Assembly (NCBI GenBank): GCA_964527395.1
Contig: CAZGQD010000008.1
Location: 1-56,547 of the forward strand
Source of the DNA: GCA-2688265 sp964527395
GTDB taxonomy: Archaea; Nanobdellota; Nanobdellia; Woesearchaeales; GW2011-AR9
DNA: 56,547 bases
Direction of reading: 5' to 3'
The translations under genes were made by a program, and so were the position numbers. Positions 24,255-32,701 of the stretch are shown here, in pieces. The stretch's first letter is position 1. Each line of letters opens with the position of its first letter. Under the pieces are notes generated by a model, which was not told the DNA's origin, did not search any database, and saw only the letters and a list, made by a program, of their open reading frames with translations.

Positions 24255-24499
24255 GTCTATCTCAAATCATTGATTTTTTATAAAAGTTACTATATTAACA
24301 ATAAACTCTAAAACGACACTTTTCAGAGGACAGCACAATTATAAAATTAACTAAAACAGTCAAAATAAGTCAATTCAGTTAATAAGGTAACAAAAACAGA
24401 TCAAAATTTATCTCAATGAACAAAATGCACAAAAAACAGCCTAAAACACTCATATACAGCACCAAAACAATTATATACAAGTACATACACGTAAACATA

Positions 24500-24757
24500 A
24501 TGGCAACAAAAACAATCACAATTACTAAAGAAGCATACGATAATCTAAAAGCAAAGAAACAAAACAATGAAAGTTTTAGCCAAATTATTCAAAAAATCAC
24601 AAAATCTAACAGTCTTCAAGACTTAATTGGCCTTCTGAACAACAAACAAGCTCAAGAATTACATGGATTTAGTACAACTCTAAGAAAACAAGCTTGTTAT
24701 ACAAAACCTAAAAATAAATCAAACAAGAAACAAACCAAGCAGGTGAAACGAAAATGA
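24500..24757 (+). CDS. VapB-type antitoxin
   Basis: The start at 24500 gives MATKTITITKEAYDNLKAKKQNNESFSQIIQKIT, the classic archaeal VapB/DUF217 ribbon-helix-helix opening. A TATATAC at 24472-24479 would place the RNA start near this ATG, and excludes the longer frame from 24416. The basic C-terminus (KPKNKSNKKQTKQVKRK) would cover the toxin. It overlaps the PIN toxin gene by 4 nt. Confidence 0.8.
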   Translation: MATKTITITKEAYDNLKAKKQNNESFSQIIQKITKSNSLQDLIGLLNNKQAQELHGFSTTLRKQACYTKPKNKSNKKQTKQVKRK

Positions 24758-25137
24758 TTCTAGATTCAACGTTCCTAATAGATTTGATGGGTGCCAACCC
24801 TAATGCAATCAACAAACTAAATGAAATTTCAAAATTACAAGAAGAACACTTCATTCTTGCAACTACTTTCACTGAACTTCTAACTGCAATTAATCAATCT
24901 GCAATGCCAATAGAAACAAAAAATATTGTAAGAGAAGTTTTACAAAGGCAAAGAATTCTAAATATCAACCAAAATATTGCAACAAAAGCAGGAGTTATTA
25001 TGGGTAAAGAACTAATGTCTGGCAAAAATATTTCTTTCATAGATTCTTTAACAATTGCAGCAGCTAAGACAAATGATCAAAAGCTTTTAACTAAGCAAGA
25101 TATTAATGTCGATGGAGTAGGAGTAGAAACTTATTAA
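24754..25137 (+). CDS. VapC-type PIN-domain ribonuclease toxin
   Basis: The 127 aa match a PIN domain: MILDSTFLIDLM (first acidic site D4), TFTELLTAINQ (conserved Glu), and ISFIDSLTIAAAKTNDQKLLTKQ (third acidic region, the D-x-x-I-A-A pattern). PIN toxins cut tRNA or rRNA using Mg2+ or Mn2+. It overlaps the antitoxin gene by ATGA, so they are coupled in translation. Confidence 0.85.
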   Translation: MILDSTFLIDLMGANPNAINKLNEISKLQEEHFILATTFTELLTAINQSAMPIETKNIVREVLQRQRILNINQNIATKAGVIMGKELMSGKNISFIDSLTIAAAKTNDQKLLTKQDINVDGVGVETY

Positions 25138-25253
25138 CTTCAATTTCTACATGTATTTATTACATTTTTCCGAAGAAATGATTCACTTCTCGGAAATCTT
25201 CCGGTAATTCTGGCACAAAACTTATATTGATTAAAATTCTTCAGTTAAACATT

Positions 25254-25472
25254 ATGCAAAAAATTAACAAAGCAATAAAGAAAAAAATTTTTTCCCAAAA
25301 GAAAAAAAATGAAATAATAGTTAGCTTAGTAATTTTTGCTATGATAGTTATTTCAGCAGCTTTAATGACTTTTTTTGAAAATCAAATAGCAGGATTAATA
25401 TTATTTATATTTGTTATGGCAATGAGTTATTTTTTTGAAGAAGTAAATCAAGTATTAAATCATTATTCTTAA
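25254..25472 (+). CDS. Small membrane protein
   Basis: About 72 aa: a very basic N-terminus (QKINKAIKKKIFSQKKKN) and two membrane segments (IIVSLVIFAMIVISAALMTF and QIAGLILFIFVMAMSYFF). The start at 25254 fits a TATA-like TTATATTG at about 25222-25229; an in-frame ATG at 25227 lies inside or next to it and is unlikely. The next gene starts one base after its stop. No family recognised. Confidence 0.55.
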   Translation: MQKINKAIKKKIFSQKKKNEIIVSLVIFAMIVISAALMTFFENQIAGLILFIFVMAMSYFFEEVNQVLNHYS

Positions 25473-25473
25473 A

Positions 25474-25797
25474 ATGGAAATCCCTAAAAAGATCAATTAT
25501 GATGTTTATCTATTAATATTGGGTATATTTTTCATTTTAATACCTTTATTTTTGTATTTAAATAATATCTTGATCTCAGATTTAGTTTCATTTATCTCAA
25601 TTCTAACAGGGATCACTTTAACTTCAGTTTCTTCAAACTTGATCAGGGAAGAATTTAAACTAGAAAGAGATCTTATGAAGTTAAATTACGCTATGAAAAA
25701 GTCGGAGTTATTAAAATATTTTGAAAAGAGTGATCTTTTATCAGAAGGCACGTTATTAATGCACAAAAAAGAAATAATCTTGCTCTTGAAAAAGTAA
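25474..25797 (+). CDS. Small membrane protein, operon partner
   Basis: The 107 aa have two membrane segments (VYLLILGIFFILIPLFLYL and LISDLVSFISILTGITLTSV) and a charged C-terminal half (EFKLERDLMKLNYAMKKSELLKYFEKSDLL). It follows the previous membrane protein with almost no gap, so the pair probably acts together. Function unknown. Confidence 0.55.
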   Translation: MEIPKKINYDVYLLILGIFFILIPLFLYLNNILISDLVSFISILTGITLTSVSSNLIREEFKLERDLMKLNYAMKKSELLKYFEKSDLLSEGTLLMHKKEIILLLKK

Positions 25798-25809
25798 TTT
25801 GTTATGGTC

Positions 25810-26421
25810 TCATCTACCTTCAAACAACTTTCCTGGAACTCCAGATGTAGAATATCTAAAATCATATTCTTCGATTACTGGCACAATTGCTCTATCTCTT
25901 CCACTCTCAAGTAAAATCTCAATGTTCTTGTTTCTGTCCCTAACTAAACTAGCACTAACTTCTCTGCCTCCTCTATTGGCACTTGCCATATAATCTACCA
26001 AAGCTGCATTAACGTAGTGACATCTACCTTTAATACTTTTAATATGTAATCTATAGCCATGTCCAGATTGTCCTGAAACAACAGGCCTATGTCTTTGATC
26101 TAAGAATAAATCTCTTTCAACAACAGTATGGTTCAATCTAGAAAGTACATTTGCTCTTACGCCTTTAACAGCCCCAACTCTGACCCCTCTCTCATACATA
26201 TTTGCTTGATAGAACCCAACAAGATTCTCAGCACGATGACCTCTTTGTCTTTGAAGCTGAACTCCTTTTTGACGTATTGCAGGAAGTCCTCTCCCAAAAT
26301 AACTATCTCCAATCAAAACAACTTTGTCAGAAAGCAAAAATGGCACTGTAGAAACCCATCCAAGCTCAAAAGCACCAGAAGAATTTCCTTGAATCTGCGT
26401 AACTGCTTCATATAATGTCAT
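25810..26421 (-). CDS. Hypothetical protein, 203 aa
   Basis: A soluble basic protein with a Gly-rich N-terminus (TLYEAVTQIQGNSSGAFELGW) and strands such as DKVVLIGDSYFGRGLPAI and SGHGYRLHIKSIKGRCHYVNAALVDYM. No signal peptide. A TTTTTAAAT at about 26441-26450 ends about 20 nt before the ATG at 26421. I do not recognise a family. Confidence 0.6.
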   Translation of the reverse strand: MTLYEAVTQIQGNSSGAFELGWVSTVPFLLSDKVVLIGDSYFGRGLPAIRQKGVQLQRQRGHRAENLVGFYQANMYERGVRVGAVKGVRANVLSRLNHTVVERDLFLDQRHRPVVSGQSGHGYRLHIKSIKGRCHYVNAALVDYMASANRGGREVSASLVRDRNKNIEILLESGRDRAIVPVIEEYDFRYSTSGVPGKLFEGR

Positions 26422-26515
26422 AATAAAAACAAGTAAATTAGCTATTTAAAAATGATTTGGCTCAAAAAGCACTACTTACAAAAACTACTTAAACCTAAAA
26501 CTCTTCCAAAATAAC

Positions 26516-27832
26516 ATGAAAAAACATCTCCTGATAATCCTACTCATAACTTTATTTCTAGTATCCTGTTCTCAGGAACAAATCCCTAATGAAGAACTAG
26601 AAATAACTACACCTAAAGAAGCATCAATAGAATCAGAAGAATCAACAGACACAAAAGCAACTGAAGCTATAACTGACACTATAGAAGAAGAGACAGAATC
26701 AGAAACAACAAAAACTCAATCAGAAGAAACAACTAAAGCAGCAGAACCAACAGAAGAAACAATTAACTTAGATTTCACACTAAATTTAGCAGAAGACCAA
26801 GACATTGATGAAGTAGACGACATTGATCTTCACAACAACGAATGGTTAGATAGAATTGAAACAGGTATGGGAGAATACAATTGCCAAACTCAAACCATTA
26901 ACCTTCCAGAAGACTACTATCAAGGACCATTAATTGATTCCCATCTTCACATTCCTGCTATGCCAGACCATGAAGTAGGAGAACCATACGAGCCAGAAGA
27001 TAAAGAAGAAGAAAATCTCCCTTTATTAGGAATTAATGTTGATATGGCAAAAATAGCTTGCACTCTAAAAAATGAAGGTACAATTAATGCTTTTGCTTTC
27101 TTTCCAATCTATCCTGAGATTCCAACACAAGCAATAGAAATAGCCAAAAGAACAACAACAGAATACGAATACCAATTCATTCCTTTTATCATGCCTCCAA
27201 CGGCTACTCACCCAACTGTAGAAAAAGAGATCTTAGAAGAGATGCTATCTATCAATCCTGATCTCTTCCTAGGCCTTGGAGAGATTGGCGATTCTCCAAC
27301 TGAACCTATCAATCCAAAACCAAACGACCCTTTATACATAGGAAATTATCAAGTTGCTCAAGACAATAACTTAGTTGTTATGTATCATCCAGCAGATAAT
27401 CAAGAAAAAGAGATAGAAGAAGTAATCAAACAATTCCCTAATGTAAAATTCTTAGTCCATGGTGATGGAATAGAACAAGATATCAGTAGTCTCATGGACA
27501 AATATCCAAACATCTACTATTCTGCTGATCATCTTTTAGAAGACTTAGTTGACCTTTTCAGAGAAGGAGATAAAGAAGAATTCATTAGTGAACTAGAACA
27601 AAACTGGGACAGCCTACTAAAAGAAGACATTAGAAGGTGGAAAGATTTAATCGAAGACCATCCTAATAGAACTATGTGGGGTACTGACAGAAGCGATATC
27701 TATTGGAACTATGACGAAGATATTGGCCTTTTATTAACAAAATACGCAAGGGCTTTTATAGCTGAACTTGATCCAGAAGTTCAAGAAAAGTACGCTTATG
27801 AAAACGCAGAGGCATTCATTGGCATTTCCTAA
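26516..27832 (+). CDS. Lipoprotein with amidohydrolase-like domain
   Basis: A signal peptide ends in a lipobox (LLIILLITLFLVSCS, Cys at about 18), followed by a Ser/Thr/Glu-rich linker (to about residue 85) that keeps the domain away from the membrane. The catalytic part has the TIM-barrel amidohydrolase-2 pattern: LIDSHLHIP (HxH), LGLGEIGDS, VVMYHPADN, KFLVHGDG, and WGTDRSDIYWNY (late Asp). These residues usually hold one or two metals. The substrate is unknown. It is an extracellular, membrane-anchored enzyme. The next lipoprotein lies 48 nt downstream. Confidence 0.75.
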   Translation: MKKHLLIILLITLFLVSCSQEQIPNEELEITTPKEASIESEESTDTKATEAITDTIEEETESETTKTQSEETTKAAEPTEETINLDFTLNLAEDQDIDEVDDIDLHNNEWLDRIETGMGEYNCQTQTINLPEDYYQGPLIDSHLHIPAMPDHEVGEPYEPEDKEEENLPLLGINVDMAKIACTLKNEGTINAFAFFPIYPEIPTQAIEIAKRTTTEYEYQFIPFIMPPTATHPTVEKEILEEMLSINPDLFLGLGEIGDSPTEPINPKPNDPLYIGNYQVAQDNNLVVMYHPADNQEKEIEEVIKQFPNVKFLVHGDGIEQDISSLMDKYPNIYYSADHLLEDLVDLFREGDKEEFISELEQNWDSLLKEDIRRWKDLIEDHPNRTMWGTDRSDIYWNYDEDIGLLLTKYARAFIAELDPEVQEKYAYENAEAFIGIS

Positions 27833-27880
27833 AAAACAAATAATCCTAAACCTTTTAAACCAAATAAACATTCTTTTCAT

Positions 27881-28504
27881 ATGAAAAAAGCAACTATTGC
27901 AATTTTAATCACAATCATGTTGACATTTTTACTCTTTTCTTGTCAAACAACAGATATTGAACTAACAACAGAAGAATCAGTAGAAACTGTTCAAGACAGC
28001 ACTACAGTAGATTCAACTGAAAACACAGAACCTTTAGACTCTGAAGAAACCAAAGATATAGAAGAATCAGTTGAACAAGATACAAACACAGATTCTCAAC
28101 TTGAAGTAGACACTACTACTGAAACAGAAGAAACTCAAGATACAGTAGAAACAAGTGAAACAGATGAAACTCAAGAACAAGAAGAGCAAGAAACCTTAAT
28201 CAATGGTAAAACAGCAGATGAAAGACTTGATGAAGCTAGTAGTCAATTACATGAGGAAGATTCAGCTGACCATATCAGAGATAACTTCCCTGACATAGAA
28301 TTAGTCTACTCGGACAATCCTAGTAATTTTGATAGTTCAATATTGCCTTTTGATTATTACTACAGCGAAGAAGTTGACAAAACCTTCAATTTATGTGGTG
28401 TGGATAGAACTGTCTTCATTTGTGATGGTAAAATAACTGAAACTGTTACAGATGAGCAATTAGAAACAATCTGCGAAGTGACTCCAATCTACTTAGAGAA
28501 TTAA
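27881..28504 (+). CDS. Hypothetical lipoprotein
   Basis: The 207 aa start with a signal peptide and lipobox (LLFSC, Cys at about 21). Residues 22-105 are a Thr/Ser/Glu linker like that of the previous gene, showing the two lipoproteins share an export and spacing design. The C-terminal domain (TADERLDEASSQLHEE, then DNPSNFDSSILPFDYYYSEEVDKTFNLCGVDRTVFICDG) has three cysteines. Family not recognised. Confidence 0.6.
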   Translation: MKKATIAILITIMLTFLLFSCQTTDIELTTEESVETVQDSTTVDSTENTEPLDSEETKDIEESVEQDTNTDSQLEVDTTTETEETQDTVETSETDETQEQEEQETLINGKTADERLDEASSQLHEEDSADHIRDNFPDIELVYSDNPSNFDSSILPFDYYYSEEVDKTFNLCGVDRTVFICDGKITETVTDEQLETICEVTPIYLEN

Positions 28505-28550
28505 TTTTTTCCTTTTTTATTCAATTTTTCTTAATTTTCTTCAAACAAGC

Positions 28551-28558
28551 TTTATAAA
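28551..28558 (+). promoter_or_regulatory. TATA box of the gene at 28583
   Basis: TTTATAAA ends 25 nt before the ATG; probably leaderless. Confidence 0.7.
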
Positions 28559-28582
28559 AAAGCCAAATTCTAAGCTGTTACA

Positions 28583-29107
28583 ATGTATGTTGAATTTAAA
28601 CCATTTGAAACAATCACTGCAAATGACAATCCAGAAGGAGCACCTTATGATCTTTATATTCGTAAAAGTTCAGCATTCTTAAGTGAAAGTGCAGCTCACA
28701 GAGATGCCGTAGAGTTTGATTATACTAATTCTTGCCCAGGAGCAGACGAATTATTTTATTGTAAAGGCCAAAGTTTCTATGAGTTATTTGTTGCAGTAGA
28801 AGGAAGCAGTGATTTGTCAGAAGCAGGGACTGCCAGAACTTTGGCTCAAATAGTAAATTCACATATTCAACCTTTATTGAACGAACAAAACAGAACAAAA
28901 ATAACTATTGGTATTTATATTGGTGATGATAGACATAGGGAAAGTGTAGAAGACGGCAGAGCAACTGTTTATCAAAGCCTCTCAGATGGCGCAAAATATG
29001 GATTAATTAGGAGAATAATGAGAGCAGACAAAAAAATAATGGAAAAACAGCTCCAATTACCCTTAATCTACAAAGAAAGACCCAACAAAACTAAACAAGC
29101 AAACTAA
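28583..29107 (+). CDS. Hypothetical protein, 174 aa
   Basis: A soluble protein with no signal peptide. Visible features are an early strand VEFKPFETIT, a Cys pair (NSCPGADELFYCKG), the strand KITIGIYIGDDRHRE and a basic helical end (LIRRIMRADKKIMEKQLQLP). No family recognised. It converges with the pterin dehydratase gene and overlaps its end by 4 nt. Confidence 0.6.
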   Translation: MYVEFKPFETITANDNPEGAPYDLYIRKSSAFLSESAAHRDAVEFDYTNSCPGADELFYCKGQSFYELFVAVEGSSDLSEAGTARTLAQIVNSHIQPLLNEQNRTKITIGIYIGDDRHRESVEDGRATVYQSLSDGAKYGLIRRIMRADKKIMEKQLQLPLIYKERPNKTKQAN

Positions 29108-29352
29108 TCAACAAGCCCATTTATCTTCCCAGCCAATTCATAATCTTTCTCAGTCACTAAGTTCCCAGCATCATGCGTAACTAACGAAACTCGCACCTTC
29201 TTATAAGAATGAATAAGTACATCTGGATGATGCTCAGCCTCTTTAGCAATAGGAACAATTGAATCCAAAAAAGCAACAGCAGATACAAAATCAGAAAAAG
29301 AGAATTCACGTACCAATTTATCTTCAATAACAGACCAGTTCTCAACTTCCAT
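29104..29352 (-). CDS. Pterin-4-alpha-carbinolamine dehydratase family protein
   Basis: The 82 aa match the PCD/DCoH fold: NWSVIEDKLVREFSFSDFVSAVAFLDSIVPIAKEAEHHPDVLI carries the active-site His pair (AEHHPD), and VRVSLVTHDAGNLVTEKDYELAGKING has the TH/D motif. PCD recycles tetrahydrobiopterin; in archaea the enzyme may act on other pterins or in molybdopterin-linked roles. The N-terminus is slightly short, but catalytic residues are complete. Confidence 0.85.
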   Translation of the reverse strand: MEVENWSVIEDKLVREFSFSDFVSAVAFLDSIVPIAKEAEHHPDVLIHSYKKVRVSLVTHDAGNLVTEKDYELAGKINGLVD

Positions 29353-29419
29353 AAAGAAAAAAGAAAGAGCAATTATATAAAATAAACTAAAAAAGAAAAA
29401 AAAGAATTTTACTATTAAT

Positions 29420-29629
29420 TTACCCTTGGCTTAGTTTCCAAGCTTCATAAAGTGCTGAAACTCCAACTAAAATGTAAACTACTTTTGTTAGAACTGGTGC
29501 CCATCCGTTAAAGATCGCTCCTACTAAATCCCAATTTAATGCTCCAACTAATCCCCAGTTAAGAGCTCCTACTAGAACCAAGATTCGTGTTGCCCAATCA
29601 AGGTTACTCATACTTGCTTTTTTTGCCAT
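29420..29629 (-). CDS. DUF378 family small membrane protein
   Basis: The 69 aa contain LDWATRILVLVGALNWGLVGALNWDLVGAIF, the duplicated LNWGLVG/LNWDLVG motif typical of DUF378, with two membrane segments. GAGGTG upstream of the ATG (about 29638-29643 on the minus strand) is a clear Shine-Dalgarno sequence. Function of the family is unknown. Confidence 0.8.
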   Translation of the reverse strand: MAKKASMSNLDWATRILVLVGALNWGLVGALNWDLVGAIFNGWAPVLTKVVYILVGVSALYEAWKLSQG

Positions 29630-29816
29630 TATTAAACACCTCTTTTTTTAAATCAAATATCTGCCACATGCATCATATTCAAGCAAGTAAAACAACTTTT
29701 CACTTAAAAAGCCTTTTGACTACTCAAAAATAAACACAAAACCACGAAACCTTAGTCCAAAACACTATTAAAGGAGCACACCCAAACAACAGCAAAATCA
29801 ATTTTGAGGTGTAAAA

Positions 29817-30290
29817 ATGCTAAAAATAGGTCAAAAAGCTCCAGATTTCACATTAGAAGACAAAGATAACAACAAACACAACCTAAAAGAAACAAGCACA
29901 AATTACACAATTGTCTACTTTTATCCTAAAGACAACACTCCTGGCTGTACAATTCAGGCACAAGAATTCACAAATAATTTAAATGAATTCAACAAACTAA
30001 ACACTATCATCTTTGGTATTTCTGGGGGAACTAATCAAACAAAAGAGAAGTTCTGCAATAAATATAATCTAAAGGTAACTTTACTAACAGATCCAGAATT
30101 CAAGACAGCAGAAGCATACCATTCTTACGGCCTAAAGAAATTCATGGGCAGAGAATACATGGGCATTAAAAGAAACACTTTCCTATTAGATAAAGACAAA
30201 AACATCATCAAAATCTATGAAAAAGTAAGCCCAAAGACCCACATTCAAGAGATCCTAAGTGACATAAAGCAGCTAGAATCAGATGAATAA
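29817..30290 (+). CDS. Peroxiredoxin, PrxQ/BCP type
   Basis: The 157 aa open with KIGQKAPDFTLEDKDNN and hold YFYPKDNTPGCTIQAQEF, where the peroxidatic Cys is in TPGCT. The usual second Cys five residues later is replaced (TIQAQEF), so this is a 1-Cys type or uses another thiol. NTFLLDKDKNIIKIYEKV is the typical late strand. GAGGTG sits 5 nt before the ATG. It is the first gene of a peroxide/superoxide defence run (29.8-32.7 kb). Confidence 0.88.
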   Translation: MLKIGQKAPDFTLEDKDNNKHNLKETSTNYTIVYFYPKDNTPGCTIQAQEFTNNLNEFNKLNTIIFGISGGTNQTKEKFCNKYNLKVTLLTDPEFKTAEAYHSYGLKKFMGREYMGIKRNTFLLDKDKNIIKIYEKVSPKTHIQEILSDIKQLESDE

Positions 30291-30339
30291 ACAAAGACAC
30301 AATTAATTAATTTTAATAGAAACGAAAAAGAGGCAAAAA

Positions 30340-30939
30340 ATGACAACAGTTAACCAAAGAGAATTAGAATATGATTGCAACGAAATGTTTCCAAATAGGT
30401 GGTCGCCAAGAGCATTGACCGGAACAATCACAAAAGAAGACCTAATGAAATGTTTCGAAGCTGCAAGATGGGCCCCTTCAAGTTATAATGCTCAACCTTG
30501 GAGATTCGTTTACGCTCTAAAAGACACAGAAGCTTGGAAAACATTAAGCCAGATCCCAAATGAGTTCAACCAAAAATGGTGTTTAAATGCTGCAGCATTA
30601 ATCTTAGTTATAGCAAGAGAAACTTTTGAATATAAAAACAAGCCAAACGCACATCACGAATTCGACAGTGGGTCAGCTTGGATAAGTCTGAGCTTTCAAG
30701 CAAACAAATTAGGCTATCACACTCATGCTATGGCTGGAATCGAACATGATAAAGCAAAAACTCTATTAAATATTCCAGAAGGCTACAAAACAATAGCTAT
30801 GGTAGCAATAGGAAAGCTAGGAAATAAAGAACAGCTCCCAGATGACTTAAAGGATCAAGAATCTCCAAACACAAGAAAAAACATAAGTGAATTTGCTTTT
30901 GAAGGAGAATTCAAAGCAGATAAGATCAAAGATGAATAA
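30340..30939 (+). CDS. Nitroreductase-family flavoprotein
   Basis: The 199 aa show the FMN-dependent nitroreductase pattern: NRWSPRALTGTITKEDLMKCFEAARWAPSSYNAQPWRFVY (R-S-R and A-P-S-x-x-N-x-Q-P-W motifs) and a late GYKTIAMVAIGKLG. They reduce nitro groups, quinones or other substrates with NAD(P)H. A GAGG lies just upstream. Its place between two peroxiredoxins suggests a role in redox balance, but this is inferred only from position. Confidence 0.85.
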   Translation: MTTVNQRELEYDCNEMFPNRWSPRALTGTITKEDLMKCFEAARWAPSSYNAQPWRFVYALKDTEAWKTLSQIPNEFNQKWCLNAAALILVIARETFEYKNKPNAHHEFDSGSAWISLSFQANKLGYHTHAMAGIEHDKAKTLLNIPEGYKTIAMVAIGKLGNKEQLPDDLKDQESPNTRKNISEFAFEGEFKADKIKDE

Positions 30940-31024
30940 ACTAAACAATAAAATCAAATTTATAGTAAAAAAAACCAATAAAAAATAAAATAATATATTA
31001 AACAAATAATACGAGGTAACAAAA

Positions 31025-31624
31025 ATGAAAGAATGTTGTGACGAAAATTATCATGTCTCACTAGCAAAAGTGGGCGCAATGGCACCAAACTTCACAGTTA
31101 ATGCCTACCAAAACAATGAAATAAAAAAGATCAGTCTAGCTGATTACAAAGGTAAATGGATAATTTTATTCTTCTATCCTGCAGATTTCACCTTTATCTG
31201 TCCAACTGAGTTAGGAGATTTGGCAGACAAATACCAAAGTCTAAAAGATATGAATGTAGAAGTATTGACAGTTTCAACTGATACTGCATTTGTACATAAG
31301 GCTTGGCACAACGCAAGTGAAACCATCAAAAAGATTCAGTTTCCAATGCTAGCTGACCCAACCCACCAAATCTGCCGAGCTTACGGAACTTTAATTGAAG
31401 AAGAGGGTCTATCTTTAAGAGGAACCTTCATCGTTGATCCTGACGGAATTCTAAAAGCAAAAGAAGTTCATGACAACTCTATTGGAAGATCTTCAGCAGA
31501 ATTGATTAGAAGAATCCAAGCAGCTCAATATGTTGCAGCTCACGGTGATGAAGTATGCCCTATGAACTGGACACCTGGTGAAAAAACACTAAAACCAGGA
31601 TTAGATTTAGTTGGTAACATTTAG
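31025..31624 (+). CDS. Peroxiredoxin, typical 2-Cys (AhpC/Prx1) type
   Basis: The 199 aa contain FFYPADFTFICPTELGDLAD with the peroxidatic Cys in FICPTE, and near the end GDEVCPMNWTPGEKTLKP with the resolving Cys in VCPxxW. GTFIVDPDGILK is the conserved strand. An extra N-terminal KECCDEN has two or three cysteines. GAGGTAAC precedes the ATG. The reductase partner is not in the window. The next gene begins 12 nt later and may be co-transcribed. Confidence 0.93.
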   Translation: MKECCDENYHVSLAKVGAMAPNFTVNAYQNNEIKKISLADYKGKWIILFFYPADFTFICPTELGDLADKYQSLKDMNVEVLTVSTDTAFVHKAWHNASETIKKIQFPMLADPTHQICRAYGTLIEEEGLSLRGTFIVDPDGILKAKEVHDNSIGRSSAELIRRIQAAQYVAAHGDEVCPMNWTPGEKTLKPGLDLVGNI

Positions 31625-31636
31625 GAGGAAAAGAAA

Positions 31637-31960
31637 ATGGATAATACTCAAGAAACAACAGTAAGATACACTAGGCCTTTATTATCAGATTCTGGAGCAG
31701 TATTCCTTGACCTTGAAGGAGTAAGTCAGATGCTTGGTGGTGATTATAAGCCTATTGATGAAGAAAGACTAACATTGATTGGTAAAGGTCTTTTTGGGGA
31801 TAGTCCCATCTTTGAAAATGAGCAAGTTACTCTCTATCAAAATGGAGAATGTCAGATGAGAGCAGCTAGATTTGAAAGAGATATTCCAGTAGTTGGCGGA
31901 AGCACTACTGATGGATATATGGTTTATGTAGTTGATAACTTAGATCCAAATATAAACTAG
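31637..31960 (+). CDS. Hypothetical protein in the peroxiredoxin operon
   Basis: The 107 aa are acidic and soluble (PLLSDSGAVFLDLEGVSQMLGGDYKPIDEERLTLIGKGLFGD). AGGAGG overlaps the stop of the peroxiredoxin gene, an unusually strong Shine-Dalgarno for this genome, so translation should be efficient. The position between AhpC and SOD suggests a role in the oxidative stress response, but nothing in the sequence identifies it. Confidence 0.6.
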   Translation: MDNTQETTVRYTRPLLSDSGAVFLDLEGVSQMLGGDYKPIDEERLTLIGKGLFGDSPIFENEQVTLYQNGECQMRAARFERDIPVVGGSTTDGYMVYVVDNLDPNIN

Positions 31961-31994
31961 CAACAAAAAAAACAAAAAATGGAGATAAACAAAA

Positions 31995-32054
31995 ATGGTA
32001 ATAAAAAAAATAGATTTTTTTAAACCCCAAAAATCACTGAGAGGTGATTTTTGA
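31995..32054 (+). CDS. Leader ORF of 19 codons upstream of superoxide dismutase
   Basis: ATG at 31995 reads MVIKKIDFFKPQKSLRGDF and stops at TGA 32052-32054, overlapping the SOD ATG at 32054 as TGATG. It has its own GGAGAT (31981-31986) about 8 nt upstream. The last codons run through a hairpin that contains the SOD ribosome-binding site. This design suggests translational coupling: a ribosome finishing the leader would open the hairpin. It could also be chance, as no comparison was made. Confidence 0.45.
   Translation: MVIKKIDFFKPQKSLRGDF
32028..32053 (+). promoter_or_regulatory. Hairpin holding the SOD ribosome-binding site
   Basis: CAAAAATCAC (32028-32037) pairs perfectly with GTGATTTTTG (32044-32053) around TGAGAG. 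The Shine-Dalgarno GAGGTGAT (32041-32048) lies half in the loop, half in the stem, and the SOD ATG follows at 32054. The site is probably hidden unless the stem is opened by a ribosome, heat or a ligand. Confidence 0.65.
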
Positions 32055-32701
32055 TGGAATTTACACTACCAGAATTACCTTACGCATACGATGGCTTAGA
32101 ACCCCATTATGACAAAGAGACTTTAGAGCTACACCACAGCAAACATCACGCTGGTTATGTCAAAGGCCTCAACAACGCAATCAAAAAACTAGCAGAAGCA
32201 AGAGACTCAGGAGACTATAGCTTAATCAAACACTGGGAGCGAGAACAAGCATTTCATGGTGCAGGTCATCACTTACACAGTCTATTTTGGGAAAACATGC
32301 GCAAAGCTCAAGATGATAACAAGCCAGAAGCAGAACTTTTAGAAGCAATCAACAAATGGTTTGGCTCATGGGACAAATTCGAAGCTCAATTTAAAGCAGC
32401 AACAGCAGCAGTTGAAGGTAGCGGTTGGGGAGTATTAGCAAAATGTCCACACGGATCACTACACGTATTTGCAGTCGAGAATCATCAAAAAGTATGGGTT
32501 CAAGGCCTAATGCCTATCATGGTTTGCGACGTTTGGGAACACACATACTATTTAAAGTATCAAAACAGAAGAAAAGAATGGATTGACAACTTCATGAAGT
32601 TAATCAATTGGGACAAAGTTGCAGATAGATACCAATGCAAAGGCATGAAAAAAGAAGGCGAAAGTTGCGAGAACAAAACAGAAGCAACAGAGTCTACATA
32701 A
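32054..32701 (+). CDS. sodA: Superoxide dismutase, Fe/Mn family
   Basis: The 215-aa enzyme converts superoxide to peroxide and oxygen. Motifs are LPELPYAYDGLEPHYDKETLELHHSKHHAGYV (first His ligands), AFHGAGHHLHSLFWENM (second), GSGWGVLAK and MVCDVWEHTYYLKYQNRR (Asp and His ligands in DVWEH). Fe or Mn use cannot be told. I start at the ATG 32054, not the TTG at 32051, since the ATG follows GAGGTGAT. The C-terminal tail (CKGMKKEGESCENKTEATEST) has two cysteines, and a 15-nt repeat of its last codons lies just after the stop (see findings). Confidence 0.93.
   Translation: MEFTLPELPYAYDGLEPHYDKETLELHHSKHHAGYVKGLNNAIKKLAEARDSGDYSLIKHWEREQAFHGAGHHLHSLFWENMRKAQDDNKPEAELLEAINKWFGSWDKFEAQFKAATAAVEGSGWGVLAKCPHGSLHVFAVENHQKVWVQGLMPIMVCDVWEHTYYLKYQNRRKEWIDNFMKLINWDKVADRYQCKGMKKEGESCENKTEATEST

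Noticed and set aside
28583..29107. Third member of the 22301/22750 paralogue pair
   Set aside because: A KIxIGIY strand is similar, but the C-terminal W-x-x-LV pattern is missing and lengths differ.
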